From NCBI RefSeq assembly GCF_024763615.1, contig NC_077224.1, positions 17,391,078 through 17,455,077 of the forward strand: a stretch of 64,000 bases of DNA, in the 5' to 3' direction. Shown here piece after piece: positions 1 through 9,988 of this stretch (positions within the stretch are counted from its first letter, which is position 1; each line of letters opens with the position of its first letter). Under the pieces are notes generated by a model that made no database searches, was not told the origin of the DNA, and worked only from the letters and a program-made list of their open reading frames with translations. Both the position numbers and the translations under genes were made by a program. Source of the stretch: Phlebotomus papatasi. Its lineage: Eukaryota; Arthropoda; Insecta; Diptera; Psychodidae.

Positions 1-59
1 TTGCGGAAGGTTTGGAAACAAATTCTAAAAGTTGTCGCAACACCATTTTATTTGTTTGA

Positions 60-390
60 CATTTCAGAAAACTAGTGGAAAAATCCATATAAAACACTAT
101 GGAAAGATAGTGGAAATTTCCATATGTTTTTTCCAGCTTATCCCGCGGACGTTTCACGTGTGAGTTTCCATATAAATCTTCCGCGGAATACCGCGGAATT
201 TAACGCTGGAATTCCAGCATGTCGTACTAGTAAATTCCATGGAGCACTATGATTTCCATGGAATTTCCGGCTTTAAATTCCATAGGAAAACTTAGTGGAA
301 TTTTAGCGTCAAATTCCAGCGAATTTAGCCATTTGGACGCAAGTTTTCCATTGGAATTTTTGCGGAATTTTGCTATGGGGTATCTACGTC
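60..390. other. Cluster of TTCC/GGAA palindromes
   Basis: More than a dozen short motifs of the type TTCCA, GGAAT and CCGCGG occur within about 330 bases, many as near-palindromes such as TTCCATGGAA and CCGCGGAATACCGCGG. Base composition is richer in GC than the DNA that follows. No recognisable coding domain is present: the 113-codon ORF at 249-590 runs through these palindromes and looks fortuitous. An arthropod initiator-like TCAGTCAGT lies at about 467-476, followed by GGTGAG at about 490, so a promoter and 5' exon are possible but not shown. Confidence 0.4.
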
Positions 391-589
391 ATCACCAGTC
401 CGATCTGGCCCACCTTATTACTTTGTTATTTGTTTTTATTCATCTTGGTGCGCACGTCCTTTTCTATCAGTCAGTCTATCGTTGCCTTTTGGTGAGTGCA
501 GTGGGTTTGCGCAGGGATGCAGCTCTCCAATGGGTAACGATAATTCTCCCGCGAGTATCGGAATTTGCGTGGTGGCTCATCGCGTTTTA

Positions 590-950
590 ATCGCTTTTAA
601 TTATCCTTTCTTCATCTGTTTGTGCACGACATCATAATAGAAGGATGTAAGATTCTTGGCTAATTTTCTCAATACTCTAGATACTCAGGAAAAGAAAATA
701 TTTGAGATCAAAAATCACTAATTTCGAACTTTGTGAAATGATTTTTCTTCTTCAAAATTTTTTATATTAATTTTTTTTTCAGCAAAAAGTTCTTTAGAAA
801 CACAAAATAGAATATTCAAAGATTGTATATTGCATATTTTGATATAATAAACTACTCTCAATTTTCCAGAAAAGCGTGTAGAATTTTCCGGGTCATATAT
901 GACCCTATTGTCCCCAAGGGTAACAGTGTTTTCGTCTCGTTTTTAACTTT
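590..950. repeat. Diverged relative of the 51.2-kb TTAA-flanked MITE
   Basis: The stretch 614-681 (GTGCACGACATCATAATAG and its continuation) matches, in reverse complement, the interior of the element at 51201-51421. The palindrome GGGTCATATATGACCC at 890-905 matches that element's terminal region. The two matching parts are separated by AT-rich DNA, so this is an old or rearranged copy. It does not encode protein. Confidence 0.5.
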
Positions 951-1394
951 TTATTGCTCATTTTTTGTCTATGATTTTTGTTTCGCTAATTCAACGTTAT
1001 TTTAGTGGGAATAAAATATGGTTTTTATTTTTATTACATAGTTTTCTCATAAAAAAATCAACTAACTACCAAACTTTATGTCGGAAAATTAGTAATAGAG
1101 CACTTCTTTAGTTGTAATTACTTTCAAAAGTCTCAGATATGATCAACATAGTACGTTAGATTTGCTAAAATTTACACCGTAAAGACTAGGTTTTGTTACT
1201 TGGGAAGCTTCTTAATGTTTAGCTTTTCCAATAGTTATGCATTTTACTTAAGCATGCGATATGTTAAGAGCGTATTTATATTTTAAGAGCGTATGAATGA
1301 CATTATAGATCGTGGAACTGACAATTTCATATCATTTAGAAAGCTTAATATTGCACTTCTTGCCATTTTGCTGGCGACTGATCTACTTCCTTAA

Positions 1395-1630
1395 CACTAA
1401 ACCTACCGACCGTTTTTGGTCGTTTTTCGGTCCAATGACAAACCGCGGTATAGGGTAGAATACTCAACAAATTTGTCTTGGAAAAGAGCAAAAAATTAAA
1501 ATTTAAACACTCAAAAATATATTACATGCATATTTTAAGAAATTCAAAAAGTTTGATAGTGGCATTGCCCCATTTAAATATGTGTTAATTTTAAACCTGT
1601 CAATGTGACCGAGTCTTGGTAGGTTTAGTG
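1395..1630. mobile_element. piggyBac-like MITE (236 bp)
   Basis: Seen: the terminal inverted repeat CACTAAACCTACC at 1395 and GGTAGGTTTAGTG ending at 1630. TTAA precedes the left end (1391-1394) and TTAG follows the right end. Known: piggyBac-superfamily elements duplicate TTAA on insertion. The right copy appears to have mutated from TTAA. The interior is AT-rich and non-coding, so this is a non-autonomous deletion derivative or MITE. Confidence 0.6.
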
Positions 1631-2939
1631 TTAGTGTTATATTAAGTTCATTAAATAGAGAATTATATATTCTACTTTATTTTTACTAAAATTCTACTAG
1701 GATGGAGATCGTGAAGATTTAGTCAACGAAAACTCGAAAGAATGTTTATATATTTCGCTCTCTTTGAATTTTATCAAGAAAAATGTAATAGTCCGTTCTT
1801 ATATGGATGATTTAAAAATGAAAATATTCTTTAAATACCATTCAAACAGTTTTCGTCGAAATTTCCTGATTCTAGTTTCAGCGAGAGAATTTTTCCTACA
1901 TAACTAAAATTGCAGTAAAGTGGAAAAAGCTCTAGACCTACATACATTCTTTTTTGTCCAAGCTCCATATATCTCTTTTTTACTGGAGTTAGAGGAAAAA
2001 ACTCCGTTGGACCAAAGAGTATCTGATATTCTCGTATGAAGATTGAAAATTTAATTATTTACTAAATCGAGGCGATGGTGCGCATTTCACGGCAAGGCTT
2101 TCGAAGCTTTTGGGAGGAAAAGTTACCAAAAAAAGAGGAAATACTTCAAATATCTTTCTCACAGTTCTTTTGTTGAGAGACACAATACCAATTCCACATG
2201 TTCTACTTTTTTTTGTGTGTGTTATTGGGCAGAGGGAAAATGGGCTTTTTACGCAACCCCCCGGTGGTCGCGAAAATACACATGCCGCTCTTTTTCTCGA
2301 GGGTGGATCATGGAAAATTGTTCCCTCTTGTGTGCGCGGTATGTTGAACAACATACTGAAAATATAAGCCATAAAATGTCTAATAAAATTTTATTGATGG
2401 TAATATCCTCAACTTCTACACATTTTTCACTGGCGTCACCCAATTGGGAATTTTTTGGCCAGAAAGCTCTGCTGAGCTTTTGTGTTTTTCACCCGCGCTA
2501 CATACCTCTCTTTCAATTGCCAATGTTACAGTTGAGAGAAGAAAAAAAATGCCTCAAAATTTTACCGGAAGGAAGTCTATTCTCTTTTAGTATTTGGTTC
2601 ACCTAAAAAGATTCTCACAGGAACCAGAGACTCTGGAAGCTTTTCTGGTAGTTAAAGGAATGTCGAGAGAGAGGTCAATTGATGTTGGCAGATAAATGCA
2701 CTATATCCGGGAAAAAGAAGAAAGATATTCAGCAAAATCCATAAAATTTTCAGCTTAAAACTCCGTAAATGGCATCTTGAGTGACTGAATGCAACATTTA
2801 CGATGTGAGATTGTATCCCATTTCAATTAAAATTTACTCGTGAAAAGCACAAAAGCTCACGGAGATCAATTGGAATTAATAATAAAAATTCATGGGAAAT
2901 CATTCTTTATCTTGGCTATTTTTTCCTGGGTAGCATCTG

Positions 2940-3122
2940 TAGGGGAAGGTGGGGCAATTTGAGGCCTAGTTCCGTAGATACTGCTAATAAGATTTTCTTT
3001 AATTGTAACACTTTAAGATGGTCTTTTTCGATCGGTAGATGGTAGATCGGATCAGTTAAGACCATCCTTATGTGCTAAAATTAAAGAAAAGATTATGAAC
3101 AGCACATGGGGCAAAATCATCC
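2940..3122. mobile_element. MITE, GGTGGGGCAA family
   Basis: Imperfect inverted repeats of roughly 80 bases meet near 3030. The left arm starts GGGGAAGGTGGGGCAATTTG. The right arm ends with the complement CACATGGGGCAAAATCATCC. Internal arms share TTTTCTTTAATT and AGATGGTC/GACCATC. The termini resemble the better preserved element at 58990-59215. No coding capacity. Confidence 0.5.
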
Positions 3123-3339
3123 GGACCTACTGAAAAACGTACTGACGGTACTGAAAAATTAGGGACAAAAAATTTTAAGATTCATGGAATGGTTTCACGG
3201 TTTATTCAGGCTTCTATAAGAAAATAGTTTGTATTTAAACAAATATAGCAAAATCAGATCGATTTCTACTAAACAGCTGTTATTATGGCCAATTTATCAT
3301 TGTAAATTTCCGGTCTGATCCTTAGTTTGGAAGAATTGA

Positions 3340-4036
3340 AAAGGAATGGTTCTCTTAAGGCCTAGTTGCCAGACCTACCACCTAGCCAGATTCTCCCGAG
3401 AGACCCAAGTCCATATACGTCCTTCTTCTTTGACGTTCTAGACCGGACTGACATACTCGGTTCTAGAGGTACAGTAACAAAGACCAAGATGGCAGTGATA
3501 CCGCAGTGGTTTAGAAGTGACCTAGAGAACGGATTTGAATAGTAAAACGTTTATAACAGCAAGGATTTTCACAAATGGATACAATTTATTGGAAAAAAGC
3601 TTTACATAATAACGAGAAACGTTGTGACCTACTGTAACAATAACGAAATATTTACGGTTGTTGTACTGGGGGAATCAGGACAAGAGACTGTGAGTTCCTA
3701 GGCTCGAGGTGCTAGAAAATTCGAATACCTTCAACCTGGGCCCCAAGTTGGTTCAGTCTGGACGAGGTTGACTACGGGCTGTTCAAAACTACAAGGCCCG
3801 AGAGCTGCGAACCATGCAGGAGGTGTAGGTTGCGAACCAAAGGCAGTTTTGGTAAAAAACCAAAACGGGCTTACCAAAGTTTCAGGGACAAGATTTAAAA
3901 ATATGAATCCCTTCTTCCCATAGTGCTAGGGTTGTATGTACAATACAACATCTGCCTCAATGGTGTCCTTTGTCGTGGGTATAAGGGGTGCAATACGTTT
4001 AGAAACGGTGGACGTTGGGTAATCCCCGAACACACA
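3340..4036. other. GC-richer stretch, no gene recognised
   Basis: This 700-base stretch is visibly richer in GC than both flanks, for example around 3670-3870, and lacks the poly-A/T tracts typical of the window. No frame is open for long, and translated fragments did not resemble any family I know. It lies between two MITEs and upstream of a LINE remnant, so it may be a decayed transposon body. Confidence 0.3.
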
Positions 4037-4037
4037 C

Positions 4038-4172
4038 TAAGGGCATCGACAGACCTGAGGATTAGTCGAGAGACGGCTTAGCGTAATTATATTTGAAATA
4101 TTGGTTAGACTTCATTTCCATCATTTTCCACTAAGTCGTCTCTCGGTTTAAGTCGTAAGTGTGTCTAGGACA
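4038..4172. mobile_element. MITE, GAGAGACGGCTTA family, copy 1
   Basis: The left arm TCGAGAGACGGCTTA and right arm TAAGTCGTCTCTCGG are inverted repeats separated by about 60 bases. The outer parts (GGGC... and ...TAGGAC) are also inverted. TAA or similar flanks both sides in the three copies seen in this window (also 11404-11534 and 26212-26346), which would fit a 3-bp TWA-type target, as in the PIF/Harbinger group. The superfamily is inference. Confidence 0.65.
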
Positions 4173-4213
4173 TAACGCACCTTGACTGTTAAATGTTAGT
4201 CCTGACTTTATAT

Positions 4214-4513
4214 TAGGGCGTTTCAACTAGGAAAAAATTTTTTTGGCACTATTCTCACGGTGCTGTATTTGATGAGACAAGAAAGTTTTTCTTCTACGAC
4301 CATATGATCAGACGCTGTTTAGAGGTGGCTGAACGACCCTCTCTGTAGAACAAATTTCTGATTTTACCGAATTTTACACTACAGAGAGGGTCGTTCAGCC
4401 ACCTCTAAACAGCGTCTGATCATATGGTCGTAGAAGAAAAACTTTCTTGTCTCATCAAATACAGCACCCTGAGAATAGTGCCAAAAAAATTTTTTCCTAG
4501 TTGAAACGCCCTA
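4214..4513. mobile_element. hAT-like foldback MITE, 300 bp, with intact 8-bp TSD
   Basis: Two 135-base arms (4214-4348 and 4379-4513) are almost perfect reverse complements around a 30-base spacer. The termini are TAGGGCG and CGCCCTA. The flanks carry a perfect 8-base direct repeat CTTTATAT (4206-4213 and 4514-4521). An 8-bp duplication with short G-rich termini is characteristic of hAT elements. The arm identity is so high that the copy is probably young. It encodes nothing and would form a strong hairpin when single-stranded. Confidence 0.85.
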
Positions 4514-4639
4514 CTTTATATGGACTGTTTTATTTAAATTATTTTTGTGTCGTGTCGTCACCATTAAAACCGGGCCAAAAAAACGGAAAGTTCGATTACC
4601 CTTTATTAGCCGCAGTATGGCGATTCTAGTAAGAAAATA

Positions 4640-5175
4640 AAATAATCAAAAAGCTTTTTCGATGGCCTAGGACATCCAGGTTAACAGTCCATGCCTGTCG
4701 GTCCACTGCCATTTTAGAAAAACGTTCGCAATCAATTGAAGGGCGCTCCCAGGCAAGATCCTGAATTTGATTCAGCCATCTTGTCCTGGCTCTAGCCTGA
4801 GGTTGAGGTTTTTCCACAATGACTAGCGTAGTTTTTCTGGGGAATTTTTCTTCAATCATATGCTGGACATGATCATAACATAAAAATTGTGATCTTTCAA
4901 CATGAAGAAGTAGCTCGTCGATTCCTAAGTCCTCATGAACGGATACGTTCACTCGATCTCGAGGAGGGATTGCCTTAATCGCTCGGAGTTATCTCATCTC
5001 GGCAGCTTGATCTCATGACAATGGGTTGGGAATGAACACATCCTTGAAAACCAATAATTTTGCCGCATGATTAAGCTCGGCTTTTCTCCTTCGGCCAAGG
5101 TCCCTTATTACTGCGGAAGTCTGACCGATCCAGGCTTCTGCATTAATGAGGGAGCCTGGAAGAAGTTTTGAACTT
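4640..5175 (-). pseudogene. LINE ORF2 C-terminal remnant (RTE/Rex1-like)
   Basis: Reading the minus strand, 5175 down to about 4640 gives the typical C-terminus of a non-LTR retrotransposon polyprotein: a block like QAAEMR, then ELLLHVERSQ, then a basic RARTRWLNQI and LAWERPSID motif ending ...MAVDRQAW. This pattern lies after the reverse transcriptase in Rex1/RTE-type LINEs. The 108-codon ORF at 4626-4952 is the longest intact piece; upstream of it the frame is broken by at least two stops. No reverse transcriptase core remains, so it is a 5'-truncated, dead copy. It is unrelated in sequence to the larger LINE at 34.85-41.36 kb. Confidence 0.6.
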
Positions 5176-5179
5176 GCGT

Positions 5180-7050
5180 ATATGATCATTCTTTGTTATC
5201 ATGCCTCATCTAATCAATAAAATACCACCAAACATTCCTTTAATTATGGAAAAATTTAGACCACTTTGGCCTAAATTGAACTAAATTGAAGAAAAAATTG
5301 CCCTTACAAACCTGCAATTCTGTTAATTCGATAATTCACGAAAATTTAAAAACTTGAAAAATGTCTCTTTGATCGCTTTCGTGCAATTTTATGAAATCAA
5401 TTGCAGAAATCATACAAAACTTTGTGAAGTTTATGAATAAGTGGACACAAAGCTCAGAAGAAAGATGAAACTGCTCCTTCCTGAAATTTCCCCGCCCTCT
5501 CCTATTGAGCTTTCGGTAACAACATCATACGGGGTTCATGGACTTTGTTATTTATGTCCTTCTCATACAATTTCTTCCACGATTATTGCTCTGTTGGAGG
5601 AAATTGGGATTTTTTATGACAAAGTCACTTTTCTTCTTAAGCTTATTGCACACTCACCCAAAGTCTCTGTGGCCTCTTGCGAGAGGGGGCCAGGGAAGAG
5701 CAGTTGGTTGAGAAGATGGCCCCAAAAACACCAAGTTGATGAAAGTAGACAGACCAAACTATAACAAATAACTTTCTTCATTGGCATAGAAAAGAAAATG
5801 TTGTTGGTGAAGGAGAAATGGTGCAAAAGGAGAAGACACTTAAGTGGCCAATCGATTCACCAAACTAACTGACGAAGTGTCAGTGAATGGGGAAAAAGTT
5901 GTGGCATAACAATAAAAAATTACTACAATCAATGATGGTGACAGGAACAAGAACTTCACTTGAGTATTTTGATGAAGAGACATAGCCAGAAAAAGTTTTC
6001 ATCCCCCCCTATCCACGCCCCTGTTGAAAGGGAGTTAAATGAGGGATGATATGTAACAGTGTCCTCAAGCTTGATAAATTTCCCAATATACACCATGGAA
6101 AATTTATCAACACTTTCTTCTTGCTACCAAATTCGTATACAGCCAATTACTTTGCAACTAATTAATTTGTGTACAAGATTAAATAAAGACTGAGTTTGGA
6201 AGAGATTAAGATTAAAAAAAAAATAACTGTGAGAAAATCTCAGATTCATTGCTGCAAGTGTGAAAGCTTCTTGAGGAGAGCTTTTCACTGAAATTACTCA
6301 GTTTCAGCTAATCTCCTGTTTGACTTTCTTCTGAGACACTCCATATACTTTTCTCTTCATTGTGGAGAAAGATGCGAGAAAATTCTACTTGAGAAAGTTT
6401 TAGTGTTATTTTTACACTGCAGCCTTTTAGGAGTTCATGACAAAAGCTGCAGTGATATGGTTAAGAATAGGAATTAAGAAGACATTTGGAAATTTAATAG
6501 TGCTAGAGACTTTGCTCTCTTTAAAATATTACTGCAGTTGACAAAACTAAGATTATATTCGAAATAAAAAGTGACTCATTTGCAGAATTATATTAACCAT
6601 TTGACTGATAAATGCAATTTAGAAATATAGAACTGTACTCTCGAAAGAAAACTTTCCGTGTTTGAAAACTTCAAATTGGCATTTTAATTACGTTGCATTG
6701 ACAATTTTAAACTTGTCTAAGTTTTCCTTAATTTTAATTAAGCTTATGATGAATTATACTGTTAGGTATTGAAAATTTCAAACTTAGCTGCTCGGCGAAC
6801 ATCAATTACTAAAAGTTATAAATTTTGCTGAAAAAAAGGCAAAAGTTTTGCTTATTTCTGCTGAAGGGGCAACTAATCAAAACCGAAATAGCTTTATTCT
6901 ACACAATAACGACTTAAGCCGAGAGACAGCTTTACGTAGCTGTAATCAAAATAATGATTTGATTAAATTACTATCAGCTTCCCACTAACTAGGTAATTTC
7001 ATGGCTTAAACCGAGATAAGGATTAGTCAGAAACTGTATAAGTTAATAAA
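5180..7050. other. No gene seen
   Basis: AT-rich DNA with scattered short ORFs (107 codons at 5441-5764 on plus, 70 on minus across the same place). None has a recognisable motif, splice structure or supporting context. A weak relative of the GAGAGACGGCTTA MITE may lie near 6910-7030 (AAGCCGAGAGACAGC is visible). Confidence 0.4.
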
Positions 7051-7054
7051 AAAG

Positions 7055-7130
7055 AAATTGGAGAGCTTCCCAGACTTTGCGGAATACTCGAACTCGTGAC
7101 TTAGATGTTTTACTTAGTACTTTCGCGTGA
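7055..7130 (-). repeat. SINE fragment with tRNA-type B box
   Basis: On the minus strand the sequence contains GAGTTCGAGTATTCCGCAAA, close to the RNA polymerase III B box (GTTCGANTCC), followed by GTCTGGGAAGC. Related pieces occur at about 22200-22285 (plus), 43408-43460 (minus) and 50455-50530 (minus), so it is a dispersed family. No complete tRNA cloverleaf can be drawn. Confidence 0.45.
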
Positions 7131-7641
7131 TTTTCCGTTAATCGATTCTCAACCGATGCAAATCGATTTATAAATTACTCAAAAGATCGTTCAAAATAGC
7201 TTAGGAGTAATAAAATAGATTTTCGGTTAAAATTTTGTTTACCGGTTATGGATCGGTTCAGAATCGATTGGAATCGGTTCGGACTTGTCAGGTTGAGAAA
7301 TGTGCTCTTTGGAGCCTTTTAAACCTTTAACCTTAAAAACTTTTTTATTTTGAATGAATAATGGGTATTTTTGTCACGGATGAAATATCCGCCTGACCGT
7401 GGTGTCACATATAAGATTAATATTAATATTAAGAAAAGCCGGAAAGAGAGCTATATAGTTTTCGAAATTCAAATGGAAAATCACGTGTGTTAGAAAGAGT
7501 ACACTCTAGTGAATTAATACGATGAGTAAGATATTACTGTTCGTATTAATAGTTTTCTGAATCGTCTGAAACATATTAATTCTAGCACTTCGTGCACTTT
7601 TCGATTGTCTATGGTCTTGGTGTTATGCAAAACAGAGTGCA

Positions 7642-7991
7642 ATGGATGATGATATAGCAAATTTGTGGGCTCTAGCCGTGATTGGAGTGGGTGTATACGC
7701 CTTCTGTGTAAGTTCAAGGGGTAATTCATAATCAATCAGATTGGCTCGGGTTCCCAAAAAAAAATATATTTGTTCCCCGGGTTTCCTGAAAAAAATGTAT
7801 GGGTTCCCCAGCTAGATTGGCTCGAGTTCCCCGAAATGAGTTACCCCTCGTGTAAGTTGCGGAATTCTTCAATCACCATCTTCTCCATTTCAATAGTCCA
7901 CGCTACTTTTTCCATTTTTGTTTGACAGATTACTTGGAGAAAAAAACCTACACGTACCAACTGTGATTCGGTCAGTTTTCGAGATATGTAG
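7642..7991 (+). CDS. Candidate two-exon membrane microprotein (42 aa)
   Basis: Exon 1 is 7642-7707 and exon 2 is 7929-7991. The ATG has G at -3 and G at +4 and is the first in frame after a TGA at 7567. Exon 1 encodes an acidic start (MDDD) and a hydrophobic stretch ALAVIGVGVYAFC. It ends at a consensus GTAAGT donor. Exon 2 follows a pyrimidine-rich TTTTTGTTTGACAG acceptor, encodes a basic tail starting ITWRKKPTRT, and stops at TAG. The intron would be about 76 bases, typical for insects, without the inserted MITE. The layout suggests a single-pass membrane protein with a basic cytoplasmic tail; no family is recognised. Alternatively the second exon splices onward at GTAGTG (7988), which is phase-compatible with the exon at 9989. 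An antisense ORF of 93 codons overlaps. No transcript evidence. Confidence 0.35.
7715..7850. mobile_element. hAT-like MITE inserted at a splice donor
   Basis: The termini CAAGGGGTAA and TTACCCCTCG form an inverted repeat, and the inner arms continue (TTCAT / ATGAG, CAGATTGGCTCG-type repeats). Perfect 8-base direct repeats TGTAAGTT flank it at 7707-7714 and 7851-7858. The duplicated octamer contains the GTAAGT donor of the candidate exon, so the insertion left a functional-looking donor on each side. If the distal donor were used, translation would run into the element and stop after a few codons. Confidence 0.75.
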
Positions 7992-8744
7992 TGCTGCCAA
8001 CTTTGTACGCAGAGGGGAAATGCGAGAGAGAGGCAAGATAAAGCAATTGCTATCTTTTTTTGCCATTCTCGCAGTTCAGAAAGTATTAATCTTAATATTA
8101 ATCTTATATGTGACATGGCCATGAGTAATTTCTAACACATATCCACAAAACATGGTTTTGGTGTGGAAGGAGAGGAATTGGGGGAAAATGAGAAGCATGT
8201 TAATGGTCCTAGGATGGACTTATGGGGGATCTCCTAAAGGTTCCAAGCCTCCTATAACCGTTGGACCACTAGCAAAAACGCATAGACGGATAAACATCGT
8301 CATGACAAAAACTCGAATCTTCAGATTTCCAAAATTTATTAAAACAGCAAGATTATAAGAAATGGATATAGTTCAAGTGTCCAAATACAAAACGTCGTGG
8401 CATTACACCTGGAAAAGCATCAAAATCGACTGTATGCAAATGCTTAGGGAAGTAGATGCTCTGCGTTTGGTGGGATCAACGGGGAATTATGCATTACAAG
8501 CCTTTGAAATTGAACAAAACTGTCTAAGTTATTATTAATCGTATCGGGATATTTTGTTACAATGTAATCATATTATGTTGTATTGATGTTGATCCCGTGT
8601 TGGAAGAATCTGCGAAGTCCATTGTAGACCACCCAGGAGCGCCTTCTCGTGATGTGAATGCTTCTTCCACGTTCCCGGATTGTTGGGCGAAGGCGGTACA
8701 TTATATAACGTTATTGTTACATGTGAAAATTGTTTAAATCAGAC

Positions 8745-8875
8745 ATTCAGATCTTTGCACCGGGCTGGACTCGAACTCATAACTGTGAGTCGATCTGGGG
8801 AATCTTTCCGCCCAAGAGCCAACAGTCTTGCCCGTCTTGCCTATTGCACCACTGATTCCCCACTGTCTAAATATG
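8745..8875 (-). repeat. tRNA-derived SINE-like sequence
   Basis: On the minus strand an A-box-like TGGTGCAATAGG is followed about 70 bases later by a good B box, GAGTTCGAGTCC. The A-to-B spacing and poor arm pairing argue against a working tRNA and for a tRNA-derived SINE head. The internal GGCTCTTGGG and AAGATTCCC segments are shared with the sequence at 30280-30405. Confidence 0.5.
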
Positions 8876-9496
8876 GACATCGTTACTGACAACCAACATC
8901 TGATCAGTTAGGACTGTTAATTGATCGAAATTGTCCAGGACACCGAATAAACCTTAAAAACGTTGAAGTGTATAATGTACTTTTGTGACACTAAAACGTT
9001 CTAAAATGCGCTTTTCTTAAGTAATTTTTAATTTCAGAATGCTTTTATTATTTATGAACCTATTTAATTGATTGTAAACCCGTGGGCACCCAAAAAACAT
9101 TCGAAAAGATAATTCACGGAGAAGTCTTTCACGTGAGTTCGAACATTGAGCAAAGCTCGGAGGTTTCGTCATCCTTTTTCCTCTTCTTCCTATGCTTTCC
9201 TATAGAAAAAATTTTGGGAGTTATGGCAAAGTGTTTAAACTTGAAAACATACGTATTAAGACGATAAAATCTCTAAATGTGGATAATCGTTTATTGTATT
9301 TTTTATAATTAATTTATAGTTGAATATCTACATATGTAGTTTTAAAATTATAATAAAATGGTTAAATTAGTATTATTAATTTAAATTTTCAAAAATAATA
9401 GAATAGTACTTCTTTTTTTTCTAATCAAAACCTTTTTTGAAAATATGAATAGATAGCAAACAGGAGAAAATACTCTTGCTTCGTACGATCCAAAGC

Positions 9497-9652
9497 TTCG
9501 TAATGACTAAATTTTTCTTATGTTTCTTAATAAAAGCGACTGATCGTATCCATTTTTTTTAAAGTAGGGTAAAATGCCAAGTTTTTCAAATATATTGCGG
9601 AGTCACAGTTAATCAGAAACATAGGAAAAATTTAGTCATTATGGACACCTTT
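9497..9652. mobile_element. MITE-like inverted repeat
   Basis: AATGACTAAATTTTTCTTAT and its continuation (ATGTTTCTTAAT) near 9501 are mirrored by the reverse complement near 9613-9645 (GAAACATAGGAAAAATTTAG then TCATT). The arms are about 35 bases and the loop about 75. No target duplication can be fixed. Confidence 0.45.
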
Positions 9653-9988
9653 CCCTACGCTTATTTGAAGTGCATTAAAATTATTGGCGTTACGATAATT
9701 GGTGATGAATATGGGGTAATATGTGTAGTGAAGTTAAAGAAACTTTAACTAGAACGTTAGAAATCATCATTCCATCTTCTCTTATACCCTGGTTATCAAA
9801 CTTACTATATGATAAGAAATTACAAGTTTTTAATGAATTTAGTTTTATCGTAATAGTGTACCATGTCAATGAGCTAATGTTATGTATTTTCTCATTCCGA
9901 AAATTACTTTAATTATTCTGCTACTACATTAATATTATAAAATTTGAATGACAAATAAACTAATTTGTTTATTTTCTTTTGATTTCAG

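Larger units (their letters stand above)
7402..8117. repeat. Inverted-repeat pair enclosing the microprotein exons
   Basis: TGTCACATATAAGATTAATA at about 7404 recurs in reverse complement near 8090-8117, giving about 24 matching bases. TGG abuts both outer ends. The pair encloses about 700 bases that include two candidate exons and a nested hAT MITE. This could be a small DNA transposon carrying the exons, or inverted regulatory sequence flanking a host gene; the sequence alone does not decide. Confidence 0.45.

Noticed and set aside
249..590. 113-codon ORF near the left edge
   Set aside because: It runs through the TTCC/GGAA palindrome cluster, has no motif and no splice context; judged fortuitous.
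7841..8122. 93-codon antisense ORF over the microprotein exon 2
   Set aside because: It includes the MITE target duplication and one inverted repeat, and has no motif; kept only as a caution on the microprotein call.
8755..8872. Functional tRNA gene on the minus strand
   Set aside because: A and B boxes are present, but the spacing is too long and the stems do not pair; SINE origin is more likely.
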